This document shows positions 1 through 6,980 of a stretch of 59,680 nt of DNA, in pieces. Under the pieces are notes generated by a model, which was given only the letters and a program-made list of their open reading frames with translations, was not told the origin of the DNA and did not search any database. The position numbers were made by a program, and so were the translations under genes. Source of the stretch: Acetobacteraceae bacterium (GTDB lineage Bacteria > Pseudomonadota > Alphaproteobacteria > Acetobacterales > Acetobacteraceae); the NCBI GenBank assembly GCA_025354865.1, contig JANXMB010000054.1, positions 1 through 59,680 on the forward strand, written 5' to 3'. Positions within the stretch are counted from its first letter, which is position 1. Every line of letters begins with the position of its first letter.

Positions 1-1085
1 CCCATCTGTCGCCGCACCGCCGGGTGGCGCTGATCGAAGCCGAAAGCGCCGTCGGCTATCACACCACCGGCCGCTCGGCTGCACTTTGGATACAGAATTA
101 CGGGCCGCCTGATGTGCGCGCACTCAGCCGGCTGGCTCGCAGCTTCTTCGAAAACCCGCCCCCCGGCTTCGCGGCCGTGCCGCTCATGCGGCAGCGCACC
201 GTTCTGCTGGTCGCGAACGAGGCGCAATTGCTGCACCTGGATGCGGCAATCGAGGGCGGGATCGGCCTGCGCCGGGTCGAGGCTGAGACTGCCCGCCGCA
301 TGCTCCCAGCCATCCGCCCCGGCGCAATCGCGGCTGGCGCGGTGGAGGACGATGCGTTCGATATGGATGTCGCGGCCATCCATCAGGGATTTCTGCGCCA
401 GCTCCGCGAAAACGGGGGGGTATTGGCACTCCGACACCGCGCCGGGGCGATCGAACGACGCGGCGGCCTGTGGCACGTGACAACCACGACGGGGGAAATC
501 CTGCGCGCGCCGGTCGTGGTGAACGCATCCGGTGCCTGGGGCGATGAAGTCGCCGCATCGGCCGGGGTGCGCCCGCTGGGATTGGTGCCGAAGCGTCGCA
601 CCGCCGCGCTGATCGAACCGACCCCGCACAATCCCGAACATTGGCCCATGATCTGCGACATCGAAGATCGATGGTATGCTCGGCCTGAAGCCCGCACCCG
701 CCTGATGGTCTCCCCGGCGGATGAAACCCCATCGTTCCCGCACGACGTCCAGCCGGAGGAAATCGACGTCGCGCTGGGTATCGATCGCATGCAACAGGTC
801 CTGGACATCGACGTCCGCCGGATCGAGCACAAATGGGCCGGCCTGCGCACCTTCGCACCGGATGGCAGCCTGGTGTTCGGCTGGGACGCCCGGGCGGAGG
901 GGTTTTTCTGGAGCGTGGGACAAGGCGGCTACGGCATCCAAACCGCCCCCGCCGCCGGGCGCCTCATCGCGGACCTAGTGCTTGGGCGCGATCCCGGGGA
1001 GGCAGCCTCGGTCGTGGCGATGGTCGATCCACGCCGGTTTTCGCAACCGGCGATTTACGGTAGTGCGGGACCTCGGTCGGCATAG
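1..1085 (+). CDS. FAD-dependent oxidoreductase, DAO family (5' end missing)
   Basis: The reading frame is already open at base 3 and runs to a TAG at 1085, so the start and the N-terminal Rossmann dinucleotide motif lie before the window. About 360 residues are visible. Early residues VALIEAE followed by HTTGRSAA match the end of the second strand and the flavin-contacting segment of the D-amino-acid/glycine oxidase (DAO) family. NASGAWGDEVA and the C-terminal GQGGYGIQTAPAAGRLIAD are the usual second FAD-binding and C-terminal helix signatures. Such enzymes oxidise the C-N bond of an amine or D-amino acid; the substrate cannot be told. The gene is convergent with, and its last 31 bases overlap, the broken methyltransferase gene on the other strand. 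Confidence 0.85.
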   Translation, partial: HLSPHRRVALIEAESAVGYHTTGRSAALWIQNYGPPDVRALSRLARSFFENPPPGFAAVPLMRQRTVLLVANEAQLLHLDAAIEGGIGLRRVEAETARRMLPAIRPGAIAAGAVEDDAFDMDVAAIHQGFLRQLRENGGVLALRHRAGAIERRGGLWHVTTTTGEILRAPVVVNASGAWGDEVAASAGVRPLGLVPKRRTAALIEPTPHNPEHWPMICDIEDRWYARPEARTRLMVSPADETPSFPHDVQPEEIDVALGIDRMQQVLDIDVRRIEHKWAGLRTFAPDGSLVFGWDARAEGFFWSVGQGGYGIQTAPAAGRLIADLVLGRDPGEAASVVAMVDPRRFSQPAIYGSAGPRSA

Positions 1086-1230
1086 ACCACCACACGCGCG
1101 CCTCGGGCGAATTGCTCGTAATCCTCCGGCAGCGGATCGAGGATGATCGTCCGGACGAAGCCCAGAGCGCGCAGGATCTCGGTCAGCGCGTTGACCGACG
1201 GCACCAATGCCAGATTGGTCTGCCCGCCGA

Positions 1231-1293
1231 CCGAGGACCGAGGACCGAGGACCGAGGACCGAGGGCCGAGGACCGAGGGCCGAGGGCCGAGGA
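1231..1293. repeat. Heptanucleotide tandem array, 9 units
   Basis: Nine consecutive 7-bp units, CCGAGGA with three CCGAGGG variants, sit inside the methyltransferase gene. Because 7 and 3 are coprime, every frame reads the same cyclic peptide (LGPRSSV / LGPRPSV on the minus strand), so copy-number change alters the downstream frame without making stops inside the array. The upstream and downstream homologous segments are one base out of phase, so eight units (or eleven) would join them. Confidence 0.95.
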
Positions 1294-2458
1294 TAATCCG
1301 GGGCCAACGCAAAAACACCCCGCACATCGCGCTGGCGGCTGTAGTGCCCGGCGTCGATCCGGCCGGCCATGTCGAACGGGAAGACCGCCGTCTCGATCAA
1401 CAAATGGCGCCGCGTCAGGCCGGCCGCGAGCCGCAGCAGGCGCAGCGGGTCCTCCACATGATAGAGCAGCCCGTACATCAGCACGAAGTCGGCCGTCAGA
1501 TCGGGATGCGGCTCCATACGCGTCAGGTCGGTTTCGACGATGGTCGCGTTGTCCGCCGCGAAGGCATCGAAGATCGTGCGGGCCGCGGCAACGGTGTCGG
1601 GGCGGAGTTCGTAGGCATCGACACGGCCGAAATGGCGGGCCAGTTCCAGCGCGAAATAGCCGCTATGCGCCGCAAGGTCGATCGCCACGGCGCGCGAATC
1701 CGGCGCGACAAAACGGGCGAGGACATCGCGCAATTTTTCCCGTCGGGATGTGTGGATCGGTTGCACCTCGGGCGGCCAACCATCGGTTCGGGTATCGTCG
1801 GGCAGTTCGAATTCGTAGAACCACGACCGCCCTGCGACCGCCGCCTGATTGCGCGCCCGTCTTTCCGCTTGGCTCCGCAGATCGATCGCCGCCCGCGCTG
1901 CGACACGCCGGAGATAACGGGCGGCGCGGTGGTGTCCGATGTCGCCGAACCAATCCCCCAGGCGCGTATCGACCGCGTAGGCGCCGGGCCGGTCTGCCAG
2001 GAAATCGTCGATCCCGGCCATCCCATCGCCGTTCCCCCGTTCCACCACGAGGTAATCGTTCGGCTCCAACCACGAATCGAAGAAATGCAGCACCGCCAGA
2101 GTTGCGTCGGCCGGGTGGCCGGCATCGGCGACCACCAACCAGGGGCGCGGCAGGGTTTGCAGCAGTTCCGGGGGGAGCGCCGAGCCGGGATCGCGGGCAC
2201 TGCCGCGATGGAAGGCGATGCCCGGGGTGTCGGATGGGGCGGGATGGGGGCTCAGGATATGGGTATTGGCCGGCAGCGGCAGGGCACGCATGGCGTCGGC
2301 GAACCATTTTGCGGCGCCATCCCGACCCGCAACGGCCTGGATCGAGCCGTTGCCGTCGGGTCCGATCGCGATAACGGTACGCGGCCGCAGTTCCCCGATC
2401 AGCATGTCGTAAAGCGCGAGGTCGAACGGTGTTTTGCCGCGGACCAGACCTTTGCCGC

Positions 2459-2565
2459 TAGTGGTCAGAATCTGACGAAAAGAACCGTCAGATTCTGGCC
2501 ACTAGGCTTTGATTTGGTGGTCCGATCCTAACGCTTGGGACCCAAGCGTTAGGATCGGACCACTA
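2459..2565 (+). mobile_element. Palindromic MITE-like element, copy 1
   Basis: The element contains two hairpins. Hairpin A pairs 2458-2477 with 2486-2505 (20 bp, one G-T pair, loop AAAAGAAC). Hairpin B pairs 2517-2539 with 2541-2563 (23 bp, perfect). A short linker, GGCTTTGATTTG, joins them. Both outer ends read TAGTGGTC and the element is bounded by CTAG on each side, consistent with TA duplication at a CTAG target. Two more copies lie at 23453 and 28857. Insertion here separates the methyltransferase start codon from its body. No transposase is encoded, so mobility must come from elsewhere. The link to IS630-type transposases is inference from the target site. Confidence 0.85.
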
Positions 2566-2623
2566 GCGGTGGGCGAGGGGCGTTGCGAGACCATGATCGT
2601 GGCGCGCACCGCCCCTCCCGTCG

Positions 2624-3709
2624 TCAGGCTTTGAGGCCGAGGACCCGTGCGGCGTTTTGCCCGAGGATCGCCAGTTTCTGCGCGTCGTTCAGCGTCTTCG
2701 TGGCGAAGATATGATCCACGGGATGCATCTCCCACGGGTACGGGTAGTCGCTGCCGAGCATGAGTTGGCTGGTGCCGACTTGCGCGGCGAGGTGGCGCAG
2801 GGCTTCGGGGGTGAACACCAGGGTATCGAAATAGAGTTGGTTCAGATACTCGGTCGGCTTCTTTTTCAGCACGATTTTCGGGTCGCAGCCGGGTGGGGAC
2901 ACGAAGCAGGCGTGGTCGGACCGATCCGCGTAGGACGGCAGGAAGCCGCCGCCATGGGCGGACACGATCTTCAGGCCGGGGAATTTATCCAGCGTGCCCT
3001 CGAAAATCAGGTGCGACAGCGCGATGGTGGTGCCCAGCGGGTTGCTGATTGTGTTGGCCAGCCAACCATTGCCTTTCATGCGATTGTTGACTTCGGGCAC
3101 GCCTTGCGGATGGATAAACAGGGTTGCGCCCAGTTCCTCCGCCTTGGCCCAGACCGGATGCAGCGCGGGATCCGAGAGTTCCCAGTCGTTCACACGATCG
3201 CCGATCGCGGCGCCGCGCAGGCCTTGCTTCTTCATCGCCATTTCCAACTGCTGCACCGCCAGTTGCGGGTCTTGCAGGGTCAGGGAGGCAAAGGCTGCGA
3301 ACCGATCCGGTTTAGAAGCCACGAGTTCGGCCAGTTTCTCGTTCTGAATCTTGACGACCTGGGCGCCAAGGTCGCGTTCCTTGTTGTACCAGAAGGGGTT
3401 GATCGACAGTACTTCCATATCGATCGCCTGGGAGTCCATCGCCTTCAGGCGTTGCTCCACGGCGAGGAAGCCCTCGGCTGCGCCTTTGACGGTGGGGTTC
3501 ATGATCGCCGCATCGCCGCCGACGAGGGCCGCAGCCTCATGAAACACGCAATGGGCGTGCACATCGATCGTTTTCACGGTCTTGTTGCCGACCTTGACCG
3601 GGCGGCGGGCGGGTGCGGCCGCGTGTGCGGAACCGAGCATGTTGCAACCGCAAAATGCGATTCCGGTCGCGGCGGCTGCGGTTGCGAGAAAATTTCTACG
3701 GTTGTTCAC
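2624..3709 (-). CDS. Exported amidohydrolase (ACMSD-like amidohydrolase_2 family)
   Basis: The 361-residue product starts with a twin-arginine-type signal (NRRNFLATAAAA, cleavage probably after the AHA near residue 30), so the mature enzyme is likely periplasmic. The metal-binding H-x-H is at residues 51-53 (TIDVHAHCVF). Later histidines in LFIHPQG and SAHGGGFLPSY and the aspartate in MLGSDYPYPWE are the other expected ligands and catalytic residue of the 2-amino-3-carboxymuconate semialdehyde decarboxylase-like family. These enzymes hydrolyse or decarboxylate aromatic or muconate-type acids; the exact substrate is unknown. The gene stands alone, with tRNA-Cys upstream and the broken methyltransferase gene downstream. 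Confidence 0.85.
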   Translation of the reverse strand: MNNRRNFLATAAAATGIAFCGCNMLGSAHAAAPARRPVKVGNKTVKTIDVHAHCVFHEAAALVGGDAAIMNPTVKGAAEGFLAVEQRLKAMDSQAIDMEVLSINPFWYNKERDLGAQVVKIQNEKLAELVASKPDRFAAFASLTLQDPQLAVQQLEMAMKKQGLRGAAIGDRVNDWELSDPALHPVWAKAEELGATLFIHPQGVPEVNNRMKGNGWLANTISNPLGTTIALSHLIFEGTLDKFPGLKIVSAHGGGFLPSYADRSDHACFVSPPGCDPKIVLKKKPTEYLNQLYFDTLVFTPEALRHLAAQVGTSQLMLGSDYPYPWEMHPVDHIFATKTLNDAQKLAILGQNAARVLGLKA

Positions 3710-3761
3710 GATAATCTCCTACCCATTGTTGTTTTCGTTCGGCGTGGGGGCGGGGAGAAAT

Positions 3762-3835
3762 TGGAGGTCCGGGCCGGAATCGAACCGGCATTCTCGGATT
3801 TGCAGTCCGGTGCATCACCACTCTGCCACCGGACC
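3762..3835 (-). tRNA. tRNA-Cys (GCA)
   Basis: Read on the minus strand, this 74-nt segment begins GGTCCGG, which pairs with CCGGACC before the discriminator U and an encoded CCA (3762-3764). The anticodon loop CTGCAAA carries GCA within the stem CGGA/TCCG, and the T arm contains GGTTCGATTCC. Length and layout match bacterial tRNA-Cys. It lies between the amidohydrolase and isoaspartyl-methyltransferase genes and is not inside another feature. Confidence 0.97.
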
Positions 3836-3920
3836 CCCAGTGTCGCGGGTCGGTATATCGGGCCGGCGCGCGACGCGGTCAAGTAGGTTGTGCCAACCGC
3901 TTTGCGCCGGGTGCCCTGTC

Positions 3921-3950
3921 CTTGTATAAGAAGCCACCCTTGTATAAGAA
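3921..3950 (+). repeat. Direct repeat CTTGTATAAGAA in the leader of the pcm-like gene
   Basis: The 12-mer CTTGTATAAGAA occurs at 3921-3932 and again at 3939-3950, with an 18-base period, 26 bases before the ATG at 3976. Each copy contains TATAAG, which could act as a -10 element, and the tract is AT-rich against its surroundings. It may be a duplicated promoter element or a regulator site; which is not decidable from sequence. Confidence 0.4.
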
Positions 3951-3975
3951 ATTGGCAAAATACGAGACGAGCACG

Positions 3976-4653
3976 ATGACCGAAGCCCACACCGCCCTCG
4001 ACCGCCACGCCGACGCACGCAAGTGCATGGTGGACAGCCAGATCCGTCCGAACAAGGTAACCGATCCGCGCATTCTCGCCGCGATGCGCTTCCTGCCGCG
4101 CGAACGCTTTCTGCCGGCCGCGCTCGATGCTTTGGCTTATGCCGACGAAGACGTGCCCTTGGGCAATGGCCGCTTCATGATGGAACCGATGGTGCTCGCG
4201 CGCTTGTTGCAGATCGCCGCACCGCAGGAAGGGGAACGGGCTTTGGTGGTCGCCGCCGGCACCGGCTACGGCGCTGCCGTGCTGTCGCAATGCGGCCCGC
4301 GGGTCACTGCGGTCGAGGAAGATCCCGCGCTGCTCGCGTTGGCCCGCGACGGCTTGGGCGCCGAGGCACCGGGCGTGACCTTGATCGAAGGGAGGCTGGA
4401 TGCCGGACATCCGGCCGGCGCGCCCTACGACGTGATTCTGATCGAAGGCGCGGTGCGGGAGATTCCCGTCGCCATCGCCCAGCAACTGAAGATCGATGGC
4501 GGACGCCTCGTTGCGGTGATTGCCGGGGCGGGACGCACCAATTGTGCCGTCCTGGCCGAGGCAACGCCGTCCGGCCTGCGCGCCCAGCCGGTGTTCGATT
4601 GCGGCACACCGGCGATCCCGTCGCTGCTGCCGGCGCCGGTCTTCGTGTTCTGA
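3976..4653 (+). CDS. Protein-L-isoaspartate O-methyltransferase family protein
   Basis: The 225-residue product belongs to the PCMT family, which methylates isoaspartyl residues with SAM to start their repair. MVDSQIRPNKVTDPRILAAM and PRERFLP are the family's N-terminal signature, and VVAAGTGYGAAVLSQ is the SAM-binding motif I. The start at 3976 (MTEAHT) is chosen over an in-frame upstream ATG at 3922 because homology begins just after it. The gene precedes tolC, an arrangement I know from many alphaproteobacteria; these pcm-like proteins are more divergent than canonical Pcm, so repair activity is an inference. Confidence 0.85.
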   Translation: MTEAHTALDRHADARKCMVDSQIRPNKVTDPRILAAMRFLPRERFLPAALDALAYADEDVPLGNGRFMMEPMVLARLLQIAAPQEGERALVVAAGTGYGAAVLSQCGPRVTAVEEDPALLALARDGLGAEAPGVTLIEGRLDAGHPAGAPYDVILIEGAVREIPVAIAQQLKIDGGRLVAVIAGAGRTNCAVLAEATPSGLRAQPVFDCGTPAIPSLLPAPVFVF

Positions 4654-4756
4654 TCTGCTGCATCGATTGATTGGCGCCGAGGCGCCGCTTGTGGCAGATG
4701 GTATTGCGCCAGGGCACCGCGCCCGCAACGCAGCCGGTTGGGAATTGGGGTTCAGG

Positions 4757-6316
4757 ATGATTCGGCGTCACGGTTTGCTTCCTGGGATGATCGTCGCCAG
4801 CCTCGGTTTTGTTGCCAGCGGACCCTCTGCTTCGGCGGAAACCGCTACCCAGACCACGCCGACGAAAGCATCGCCGGCCGTTGCGGCGACAAAACCCGTT
4901 CGTGTCGCCCAGGCCTCCACACCGCCGCGTGCGCCGGCCGCCAAACCCCGCGCCGACGGGCCGCACACCTTGTTCGAAGCGTTGGCTGCCACCTACTCCA
5001 ACCAACCGGCGCTGTTGGCGGAGCGAGCCAAACTGCGGGCGACGGACGAAAGCGTGCCGCAGGCGCTGGCCGGATGGAAGCCGACCGTCGTATTGGGCAC
5101 CACGGCCGGTTATGGCGACGGCATCACCCGCTCGTTTTCATCGACGCTGATCAATCCGGTGACGCTCGGTCGCGGCGCCACCATCACGACCCAAACGGTG
5201 CGCGACTTCGCAACTGCGCAGGTCACCGTCACGCAGAGCCTGTACACCGGCGGAAAGGTGCAGGGGAACGTCAACCGGTCCAAGAATCAGGTGATGGCCG
5301 AGCGGGCGGTGCTGATCAACCAAGAGCAGACAAGCTTCCTGGCCACGGTCACGGCCTATGTTGGGGTCATCCAGGCTCGCCAGTTGCTGGAATTGCAGCG
5401 CAACAACGAACAGGTGCTGGCGAAACAGCTACAAGCCACCAACGACCGTTTCCGGGTCGGCGAAATTACCCGCACCGACGTTGCCCAGGCAGAAGCCGCC
5501 CTCGCTGGCGCCCGCGCGCAACGCGAAACCGCCGCCGGAAACCTCCTGGTCGCCCGAGGCACATTTCGCCAGATCGTCGGCATGCAACCGCCCGAGGACA
5601 TGATCGAGCCGCAACCTTTGGCGCTGCCGGTGAAGACCGAAGCCGATGCGTCCGCCCTCGCGTCGAATAACAACCCCAGCGTGATTGCGGCACTATTCAA
5701 CGACGCCGCAGCCAAGGATGCGGTCGATGTGGCGCTCGCCGCGCTGATGCCGCAGGTCGGTTTGCAGGGGCAGACGTTCCAGCAGGAAAACGCCGGCGCG
5801 CGCAATTCCGAAGCCAGCGGTTACGCCGTCACCGTGCAGATGCAGGTGCCGCTCTATCAGGGCGGCGCCGAATACGGGGCCGTGCGGGCCGCCCGCCAAT
5901 CGCAGCAGCAAACCGCCCGCCAGATCGACGATGCCAAACGCACCGCCGTGCAAGCGGCGGTCCAGGCGCTGTCCACCTACTACGGCGCCAAAGCCGCCGC
6001 CGACAGCACCCGCACCGCAATCCGTTCGAACGAGATCGCGTTGGAAGGCGTCACGCGGGAGGCGATTGTCGGCAGCCGCACCACCCTCGATGTGTTGAAC
6101 GCGCAGCAGGCGCTGCTGAATTCCCGCACCAATCTGGTGCAGAACCTGTCGCAGTTGATCACCGCGTCGTTCCAGGTCGCCCAGGCGATCGGACGGCTTA
6201 CCGCCAGGGATTTGCGCCTGGCAGTGCCGCTCTACGACGAAACGGCCTATTACAACGCCGTCAAAGACCGGTGGATCGGATTGGGCGATTACGCCACCGA
6301 TCAACCGGCCCGCTGA
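4757..6316 (+). CDS. tolC: TolC-family outer membrane efflux protein
   Basis: The 519-residue product has a signal peptide (LLPGMIVASLGFVASGPSASA) and then an unusual Ala/Pro/Thr-rich segment to about residue 75. The body carries the two OEP repeats: LFEALAATYSNQPALLAERA and the second half near VAQAEAALAGARAQRE, ending with a TTLDVLNAQQALLNSRTNL helix typical of TolC. It would form the trimeric outer-membrane channel for type I secretion and RND or MFS efflux. Start 4757 is preceded by an AGG-containing site; the open frame extends further upstream but without signal-peptide character. The PopZ-like gene follows after 11 bases. Confidence 0.93.
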   Translation: MIRRHGLLPGMIVASLGFVASGPSASAETATQTTPTKASPAVAATKPVRVAQASTPPRAPAAKPRADGPHTLFEALAATYSNQPALLAERAKLRATDESVPQALAGWKPTVVLGTTAGYGDGITRSFSSTLINPVTLGRGATITTQTVRDFATAQVTVTQSLYTGGKVQGNVNRSKNQVMAERAVLINQEQTSFLATVTAYVGVIQARQLLELQRNNEQVLAKQLQATNDRFRVGEITRTDVAQAEAALAGARAQRETAAGNLLVARGTFRQIVGMQPPEDMIEPQPLALPVKTEADASALASNNNPSVIAALFNDAAAKDAVDVALAALMPQVGLQGQTFQQENAGARNSEASGYAVTVQMQVPLYQGGAEYGAVRAARQSQQQTARQIDDAKRTAVQAAVQALSTYYGAKAAADSTRTAIRSNEIALEGVTREAIVGSRTTLDVLNAQQALLNSRTNLVQNLSQLITASFQVAQAIGRLTARDLRLAVPLYDETAYYNAVKDRWIGLGDYATDQPAR

Positions 6317-6327
6317 GCGGAGAGGGC

Positions 6328-6921
6328 ATGAGCGGAACATCGCCACCAGGATCCCCACCCGGCACCGGCACCTCTGGCACACCGCCGTCCGGCGATCCGT
6401 CGATGGAAGACATTCTGGCATCCATCCGTCGGATCCTGAGCGAGGACGACGTTAAGCCGGACGATGAAGCACCGGCACCCGAAGCGCACGCCGACGACGA
6501 CGACGCGCTCGTGCTGGATTCGTCGATGTTGGCACATGACACCCCGCCCGACGCCCCCGCACCGGAACCGGAACCGGAACCGGAACCGATCCGCCTGACC
6601 CAGCCGCCCCCGGAACCGCAATCGGAACCGCCCACGGCGGCGCAACCCATAGCCCCGCCGCCGCTCCAGCCCCCGTCCATGGCGACATTGGTTGCCCCGG
6701 AAGCGGCCGCCGCTGCGGCATCCAGCGTGGACGCGCTGGTCCGCACACTGACAACCGAGCGGACGACCATGGTGACAAGCCTGGGTCCGACGATCGAAGA
6801 CATCGTGCGACAGGAAATCCGCCCGCTGCTGAAAGCCTGGCTCGACGAATACCTTCCGCCGTTGGTCGAACGCCTGGTGCGGACCGAAATCGAACGCGTC
6901 GTAGGCCGCGCTCGCACCTGA
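6328..6921 (+). CDS. popZ: PopZ-like polar organising protein (DUF2497)
   Basis: The 197-residue protein has the three-part layout of PopZ: a short N-terminal helix (SMEDILASIRRILSED) used for partner binding, a long Pro/Glu/Asp-rich disordered linker (about residues 45-125, with a repeated EP run), and a C-terminal helical oligomerisation region (TIEDIVRQEIRPLLKAWLDEYLP and LVERLVRTEIERVVGR). In Caulobacter PopZ forms a polar matrix that anchors ParB-bound origins. The gene sits between tolC and valS, as in other alphaproteobacteria. ATG 6328 has a good GGAGAGGG site. Confidence 0.88.
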   Translation: MSGTSPPGSPPGTGTSGTPPSGDPSMEDILASIRRILSEDDVKPDDEAPAPEAHADDDDALVLDSSMLAHDTPPDAPAPEPEPEPEPIRLTQPPPEPQSEPPTAAQPIAPPPLQPPSMATLVAPEAAAAAASSVDALVRTLTTERTTMVTSLGPTIEDIVRQEIRPLLKAWLDEYLPPLVERLVRTEIERVVGRART

Positions 6922-6936
6922 ATTTTTGCCATCGGC

Positions 6937-6972
6937 GGCCTCCCGCGGTTGTTTGACCCGAGGCCGCGGGAG
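6937..6972 (+). promoter_or_regulatory. Mutually exclusive hairpins in the valS leader
   Basis: CTCCCGCGG (6940-6948) pairs perfectly with CCGCGGGAG (6964-6972), which includes the likely Shine-Dalgarno sequence of valS eight bases before its ATG. An alternative stem, GGCCTC (6937-6942) with GAGGCC (6960-6965), shares bases with both arms, so the two cannot coexist. This could be a translational or attenuation switch for valyl-tRNA synthetase, or just the consequence of GC-rich sequence. There is no U tract and no Val-rich leader peptide was seen. Confidence 0.4.
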
Positions 6973-6980
6973 AGACCGAG

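Larger units (their letters stand above)
1055..2594 (-). pseudogene. CmcI-like / class I SAM methyltransferase gene, interrupted by a palindromic element and frameshifted at a 7-bp repeat
   Basis: Two homology blocks are visible. The first (PWLVVADAGH, FFDSWLEPNDYLVVERGN, DFLADRPGAY) resembles cephalosporin-hydroxylase/rhamnosyl-O-methyltransferase (CmcI) proteins; the second (AIDLAAHSGYFALELARHFG, LMYGLLYHVEDP) is a class I SAM methyltransferase. The gene is damaged twice. At the 5' end a palindromic element (2459-2565) separates a start at 2594 from the rest; without it the frame reads MVSQRPSPTASGKGLVRGKT and continues into the ATG at 2405. At the 3' end, nine heptamers (1231-1293) put the conserved tail (NLALVPSVNALTEILRALGF, stop at 1055) one frame away from the body; one heptamer fewer would rejoin them. 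A shortened product from 2405 with a wrong tail (to 975) remains possible. The call as a pseudogene is inference; slippage could restore the 3' frame. Confidence 0.75.

Noticed and set aside
1231-1293. The heptamer array as a CRISPR or origin iteron array.
   Set aside because: Units are contiguous without spacers and too short; it lies inside a coding region with no origin-like AT-rich sequence.
2502-2735. A small minus-strand ORF ending inside palindromic element copy 1.
   Set aside because: Its C-terminus is made by the element itself (SDHQIKA, with similar tails at the other copies), so it is the truncated start of the methyltransferase gene, not a new gene.
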